This document shows positions 6,382 to 9,759 of a DNA stretch of 9,759 bases, one piece after another. Location of the stretch: positions 1 to 9,759 of the forward strand of contig CAMPHL010000052.1 in NCBI GenBank assembly GCA_946885905.1. Direction: 5' to 3'. Positions within the stretch are counted from its first letter, which is position 1; every line of letters begins with the position of its first letter. The translations under genes and the position numbers were made by a program. A model generated the notes under the pieces. It made no database searches. It was given only the letters and a program-made list of their open reading frames with translations, and had not been told where the DNA came from. Origin of the DNA: an uncultured Pseudomonadota bacterium. Lineage in GTDB: Bacteria; Pseudomonadota; Gammaproteobacteria; Burkholderiales; Usitatibacteraceae.

Positions 6382-8412
6382 CTAGAGCTTGCGCAGGTAG
6401 AGCCAGAAGAAGGTGAGCATCGCGAACACGCCGAAGATCATCGTGAACGCGTAGTGGTAGATGAAGCCGGTCTGCACCTTGCGGGCGACCCCGGCGAACC
6501 AGCCGACCAGCCTCGCGGTGCCGTTCACCATGATGCCGTCGATCACCGTCTTGTCGCCCCACACCCAGAGGCCGGTGCCGATCCTGCGCGCGCCCCCGGC
6601 GAAGAACCAGTCGTTGAAGTCGTCGAAGCCGTACTTGCGCTCGAGGATCACCGGGATCACGCCGAGGCTCGACTTGATCCTGCCGGGCAGGTCGGGGCGC
6701 ACGATGTAGAGGAACCAGGCGAGCGCCAGGCCGCCCAGCGCGAGGTAGAAGGGCAAGGTCGTGAAAGCGTGCGCGATCATGGCCCAGGGGCCGTGCCACT
6801 CGGCCTTGAGCGCCTCCATGGTCCGCGTCCAGGCGATCGACCCGGCGAACCAGTCGCCGTAGAGCATCGGGCCCGCCGTCATCGCGCCGATGAAGATCGA
6901 GGGGATCGCGAGCAGGATGAGCGGCACCGTGACCACCCAGGGCGACTCGTTTGGCGGCCCGTGGTGCTCTTCGTGGCGGGGCTCCTCGGGCGCGTGCGAC
7001 TTTTCCTCGGCCTTCCCATGGTCGTCATGGTGCGCATGGCCCGCGGTATCGAACCGCTCCTTGCCATGGAACGCATAGAACACGAGCCGGAAGGAATAGA
7101 CGGCGGAGACGAACACGCCGGCCATCGCGAGGATCCACGCGAAGGTGGCGCCGGGCGTCTTCGACAGGTGCACCGCCTCGACGATGGTCTCCTTGGAGAA
7201 GAATCCCGAGAAAGGCGGCAGCCCCGCGTTGGCGATCGCCCCGATCAGCACCGTGAGGTAGGTGATCGGCATGTACTTGCGCAACCCCCCCATCTTGCGC
7301 ATGTCCTGCTCGTGGTGCAGCGCGATGATGACCGAGCCGGCACCCAGGAAGAGGACCGCCTTGAAGAAGGCGTGCGTCATCAGGTGGAAGATTCCCACCG
7401 AGTAGGCGCCTGCGCCGAGGGCCACCGTCATGTAGCCCAGCTGCGAGAGCGTGGAATACGCCACCACGCGCTTGATGTCGAACTGCACCAGGGCGATCAG
7501 CGCCATGAAGAACATGGTGATGGCGCCGATCACGAGCACCACCGACTGCGCGGCAGGCGAAAGCTCGAAGAGCGGCGACATGCGCGCCACCATGAAGATG
7601 CCCGCCGTCACCATCGTGGCGGCGTGGATCAGCGCGGAGATCGGCGTGGGGCCTTCCATCGAGTCCGGCAGCCACACGTGCAGCGGGAACTGCGCGCTCT
7701 TGCCCATGGCGCCCACGAAGAGGCAGATGCACACCAGCGACATGAGCGACCAGCCCTGCCCGGGAATCACCTCGACCACGGCGTTCGCATAGCGGGGGGC
7801 CTCGGCGAAGACCGGGGCGTAGTCGAGCGTGCCGAAGAGCGCGAAGACCAGCCCCACGCCCAGCAGGAAGCCGAAGTCGCCGACCCGGTTCACCAGGAAG
7901 GCCTTGAGGTTCGCGTAGATCGCCGTGGGGCGCGTGAACCAGAAACCGATCAGCAGGTAGGACACCAGGCCCACCGCCTCCCAGCCGAAGAAGAGCTGGA
8001 GGAAGTTGTTCGCCATCACCAGCATCATCATCGCGAAGGTGAAGAGCGAGATGTAGGCGAAGAAGCGCTGGTAGCCCGGGTCGTCGGCCATGTAGCCGAT
8101 GGTGTAGACGTGCACCATCAGCGACACGAACGTGACGACGCACATCATGGTCACCGTGAGCCGGTCGACCAGGAAGCCCACCTGCAGCTTCCAGCCCTCG
8201 CCCGCGAGCCACGTGTACACCTCCGCGTCGAGGCGCGCGCCGTCCGAGACCTGCATCAGCGCGCCCAACGAGGCGGCGAACGAGATCGCGACCGAGGCGA
8301 TGGCCACGCTGTGCGCGAATGTGCGCCCGAGCTTCCAGCCGAGGAACCCGGCGAGGATCGCGCCTACGAGTGGCGCGAAGGCGGCGATGCAGGAAAGCGT
8401 AAAGAGACTCAT
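6382..8412 (-). CDS. nuoL: NADH:quinone oxidoreductase subunit L
   Basis: NuoL is the distal antiporter-like pump of complex I; its C-terminal amphipathic helix runs alongside NuoM and NuoN. The product has 676 residues, longer than the 613 of E. coli. Pump residues are intact: E145 in FFGWEAVGLVSYLL, K238 in GAMGKSAQFPLHVWLPD, H263 in ALIHAATMVTAG, K314 in DIKRVVAYSTLSQLGYM, H348 and K351 in THAFFKA, and K407 in GFFSKE. Between helices after VFYAFHGKERF comes a charged loop (459-484) with eight histidines plus many Asp/Glu, absent from the E. coli protein and accounting for part of the extra length. The C-terminus from about 575 carries the long amphipathic helix and a last hydrophobic anchor (IYHYAFTMIFGVFAMLTFFW). 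The start ATG follows AGGA by six bases, at the end of a tandem heptamer array. Confidence 0.98.
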   Translation of the reverse strand: MSLFTLSCIAAFAPLVGAILAGFLGWKLGRTFAHSVAIASVAISFAASLGALMQVSDGARLDAEVYTWLAGEGWKLQVGFLVDRLTVTMMCVVTFVSLMVHVYTIGYMADDPGYQRFFAYISLFTFAMMMLVMANNFLQLFFGWEAVGLVSYLLIGFWFTRPTAIYANLKAFLVNRVGDFGFLLGVGLVFALFGTLDYAPVFAEAPRYANAVVEVIPGQGWSLMSLVCICLFVGAMGKSAQFPLHVWLPDSMEGPTPISALIHAATMVTAGIFMVARMSPLFELSPAAQSVVLVIGAITMFFMALIALVQFDIKRVVAYSTLSQLGYMTVALGAGAYSVGIFHLMTHAFFKAVLFLGAGSVIIALHHEQDMRKMGGLRKYMPITYLTVLIGAIANAGLPPFSGFFSKETIVEAVHLSKTPGATFAWILAMAGVFVSAVYSFRLVFYAFHGKERFDTAGHAHHDDHGKAEEKSHAPEEPRHEEHHGPPNESPWVVTVPLILLAIPSIFIGAMTAGPMLYGDWFAGSIAWTRTMEALKAEWHGPWAMIAHAFTTLPFYLALGGLALAWFLYIVRPDLPGRIKSSLGVIPVILERKYGFDDFNDWFFAGGARRIGTGLWVWGDKTVIDGIMVNGTARLVGWFAGVARKVQTGFIYHYAFTMIFGVFAMLTFFWLYLRKL

Positions 8413-8421
8413 CGCTTTTCC

Positions 8422-8449
8422 TGGCTCCTGGCTCCCGGCTCCTCGCTCC
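8422..8449 (-). repeat. Tandem heptamer (4 copies) with GGAG cores in the nuoK-nuoL gap
   Basis: Read in the gene direction, the array is GGAGCGA, GGAGCCG, GGAGCCA, GGAGCCA, directly continued by GGAAAAGCG and the nuoL ATG. The four copies fill 28 of the 37 intergenic bases. Every copy begins with GGAG, a Shine-Dalgarno-like core. The AGGA that best fits as the nuoL ribosome-binding site (8419-8422, six bases from the ATG) straddles the end of the last copy. Confidence 0.85.
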
Positions 8450-8755
8450 TCATCCTTTCAGGCTCCCCAGGTCATCGACATTGATCGAGCGCAGGTTGCG
8501 GAACAGCGCCACCAGGATCGCCAGCCCGATCGCGGACTCGGCCGCCGCGACGGTCAGGATGAAGAACACGAACACCTGCCCCGCGAGGTCGTTCAGGTAG
8601 TGCGCGAAGGCGATGAAGTTCATGTTGACCGCCAGCAGCATCAGCTCGATGGCCATCAGCAGCACGATCAGGTTCTTGCGGTTCATGAAGATACCGACTA
8701 CGCCGATGGCGAAGAGCAGCGATCCCAGCACGAGGTAGTGGTCGAGGGGGATCAC
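8450..8755 (-). CDS. nuoK: NADH:quinone oxidoreductase subunit K
   Basis: NuoK is a small three-helix subunit linking the quinone-site region to the antiporter-like pumps. The 101-residue length is standard. The two membrane glutamates essential for proton transfer are present: E37 in [13 protein letters not shown] and E73 in [13 protein letters not shown] (E. coli E36 and E72). Helices fall at about 8-24, 29-50 and 60-86. The start is GTG at 8755, overlapping the nuoJ TGA as GTGA. The choice is supported by a perfect GGAGG six bases upstream and by the family-like start [18 protein letters not shown]. The gene ends in TGA, then a 37-base gap to nuoL. Confidence 0.97.
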   Translation of the reverse strand: MIPLDHYLVLGSLLFAIGVVGIFMNRKNLIVLLMAIELMLLAVNMNFIAFAHYLNDLAGQVFVFFILTVAAAESAIGLAILVALFRNLRSINVDDLGSLKG

Positions 8756-9399
8756 GGCGCTCCTCCCGGCTTGGCGGTGGGTTCGCCCGGCGGGGCCGAC
8801 GGCGCGGCGGGCGCCTCGGCGGACATCTTCACGATCTTCAGGCGCCCCGCCTTGGTCGCGGCGAGCTGCGTGGCGGCGTCCTGGTACTTGGTCTCCTTGC
8901 GGCTGCGCAGCGTGATGGCGATGGCGGCGACGATCGCCACCAGCAGCACGATGGCGGCCAGCTCGAAGGCATAGACGTAGTCGGTGTAGAGGACGTGGCC
9001 CAGGGCCTTCGTGTTGGAGAAGCCCGGGGGCGGCGAGCCCGGGGAGGCGGCGGGCCGCGTGCCGCGCAGCAGGAGCAGCACCATCTCCGCCGCCATGAGC
9101 ACGCCCACGCCGGCGGCGAGCGGGAGGTTGCCCCAGAACCCCTCGCGCAGGCGGTCGAGGTTGATGTCCAGCATCATCACCACGAAGAGGAAGAGCACCA
9201 TCACCGCGCCGACGTATACCAGCACCAGCGTGATGGCGAGGAACTCCGCGTACAGCAGCAGCCAGAGCGCCGCCGCGGTCACGAACGAAAGCACCAGGAA
9301 GAGCGCCGCGTGCACGGGGTTGCGCACCAGGATCACGGCGAGCGCCGAGGCGAGCAGGATCGCGCCGAAGAAGTAGAAGAGCAGGAGGGTGAAGGACAT
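8752..9399 (-). CDS. nuoJ: NADH:quinone oxidoreductase subunit J
   Basis: NuoJ is a five-helix complex I subunit beside NuoK and NuoH, whose third helix contains the pi-bulge segment that rearranges during turnover. That segment is recognisable as [17 protein letters not shown] (61-77), the most conserved part of the family. The product has 215 residues. Hydrophobic stretches lie at about 2-24, 28-50, 53-78, 92-111 and 142-164. The C-terminus (about 195-215) is a low-complexity Ala/Pro-rich tail whose last codons also encode the nuoK ribosome-binding site. I chose the ATG at 9399 ([14 protein letters not shown]) because the in-frame extension to 9453 is a Thr/Arg-rich stretch overlapping nuoI and the CAA-rich gap. 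It lies 28 bases downstream of the nuoI stop and has no Shine-Dalgarno. Confidence 0.96.
   Translation of the reverse strand: MSFTLLLFYFFGAILLASALAVILVRNPVHAALFLVLSFVTAAALWLLLYAEFLAITLVLVYVGAVMVLFLFVVMMLDINLDRLREGFWGNLPLAAGVGVLMAAEMVLLLLRGTRPAASPGSPPPGFSNTKALGHVLYTDYVYAFELAAIVLLVAIVAAIAITLRSRKETKYQDAATQLAATKAGRLKIVKMSAEAPAAPSAPPGEPTAKPGGAP
8760..8767 (-). promoter_or_regulatory. Shine-Dalgarno sequence of nuoK inside the nuoJ 3' end
   Basis: On the minus strand the bases read GGGAGGAG. The GGAGG core ends six bases before the GTG start of nuoK. It lies within the last codons of nuoJ (Pro-Gly-Gly-Ala-Pro-stop), so it decides the GTG at 8755 as the start and permits independent initiation besides stop/start coupling. 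Confidence 0.85.
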
Positions 9400-9427
9400 C
9401 GTTGTGGTTGTTGTGCGGGCGTCGCGT
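9400..9427 (-). promoter_or_regulatory. CAA-rich leader before nuoJ, no Shine-Dalgarno
   Basis: The 28-base nuoI-nuoJ gap ends ACAACAACCACAACG before the nuoJ ATG on the minus strand. It contains no purine-rich Shine-Dalgarno and shares the ACAACG-ATG junction with nuoM. A CA-rich translation-enhancer role is inferred. Confidence 0.45.
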
Positions 9428-9759
9428 TCAGCGGTAGGCGGCGTCCTCGCCACGGGCTTCGGCGATCCGGTCCTCGTACTTGTCGCCGATCGCGAGCAGC
9501 ATGGGCTTGGTGTACACGGTCTCGTTGCGCGACTCGAAGTGCCACTCGTGGATGTCGGTCTCGACGATCGAATCCACCGGGCAGCTTTCCTCGCAGAAGC
9601 CGCAATAGATGCATTTGACCAGGTCGATGTCGTAGCGCGTGGTGCGGCGCGTGCCGTCCTCGCGCTCCTCGCTCTCGATGGTGATCGCGAGCGCGGGACA
9701 GACGGCCTCGCACAGCTTGCAGGCGATGCAGCGCTCCTCGCCGTTGGGATAGCGGCGCA
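9428..9759 (-). CDS. nuoI: NADH:quinone oxidoreductase subunit I, C-terminal part (cut by window edge)
   Basis: NuoI is the ferredoxin-like subunit that carries clusters N6a and N6b and relays electrons along the peripheral arm toward N2 and quinone. Only the last 109 residues are visible; the N-terminus lies beyond the right edge, so no start can be assigned. Two [4Fe-4S] motifs are intact: [13 protein letters not shown] (fragment residues 10-22) and [14 protein letters not shown] (49-62), each CxxCxxCxxxCP. The preceding RRYPNGEER is characteristic of NuoI, as is the [19 protein letters not shown] segment after the second motif. The stop is TGA at 9430-9428. Family length is about 160 residues, so roughly a third is missing because of the window boundary, not because the gene is broken. 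Confidence 0.97.
   Translation of the reverse strand, partial: RRYPNGEERCIACKLCEAVCPALAITIESEEREDGTRRTTRYDIDLVKCIYCGFCEESCPVDSIVETDIHEWHFESRNETVYTKPMLLAIGDKYEDRIAEARGEDAAYR

Noticed and set aside
4911..6416. Plus-strand open frame of about 500 codons opposite nuoM
   Set aside because: Antisense shadow of nuoM; its product is mostly His, Glu, Arg and Asp repeats with no fold-like pattern.
6148..8484. Plus-strand open frame of 778 codons opposite nuoL
   Set aside because: It is antisense to nuoL and nuoM, and its product is dominated by Arg, His, Glu, Asp and Gln without any domain, as expected from the complementary frame of GC-rich genes encoding hydrophobic proteins.

Overview
The window is GC-rich and densely coded. 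It looks like chromosomal DNA of a betaproteobacterium. That placement is an inference from high GC content, the gene order nuoI-J-K-L-M-N, a Nudix hydrolase directly after nuoN, and proteobacterial-type subunit sequences; no rRNA or other marker gene is present to confirm it. I see no tRNA, rRNA, CRISPR array, insertion sequence, integrase or phage gene, and no gene-free stretch longer than 49 bases.

Right to left (minus strand), positions 9759 to 3439 hold the distal half of the respiratory complex I (NADH:quinone oxidoreductase) operon: the C-terminal part of nuoI (cut by the window edge), then complete nuoJ, nuoK, nuoL, nuoM and nuoN. NuoI carries two tetranuclear iron-sulfur clusters (N6a/N6b) that pass electrons toward quinone. 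NuoJ and NuoK connect the quinone-site region to the antiporter-like pumps NuoL, NuoM and NuoN. The acidic and lysine residues needed for proton translocation are intact in the subunits checked (K, L, M and N).

The same strand continues without a visible break into three more genes: a Nudix (ADP-ribose pyrophosphatase-like) hydrolase starting at a GTG two bases after the nuoN stop, glpD (FAD glycerol-3-phosphate dehydrogenase) overlapping it by ATGA, and a HAD-IIB phosphatase 49 bases further on. The spacing suggests one read-through transcript. It would join two enzymes that deliver electrons to the quinone pool (complex I and GlpD) with a hydrolase of NAD-related nucleotides.

At the left end, a plus-strand gene cut by the window edge (1-516) encodes the C-terminus of a membrane protein, possibly a glycosyltransferase-like protein. 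It converges on the HAD gene with 22 bases between their stops.

The most distinctive small-scale signals are in the gene junctions. The nuoK-nuoL gap contains a four-copy tandem heptamer with GGAG cores. nuoJ and nuoM are both preceded by CAA-rich leaders without a Shine-Dalgarno sequence. Three junctions (nuoJ/K, nuoM/N, Nudix/glpD) are 4-base stop/start overlaps. I do not see a previously undescribed multi-gene system here; this is mostly core metabolism.
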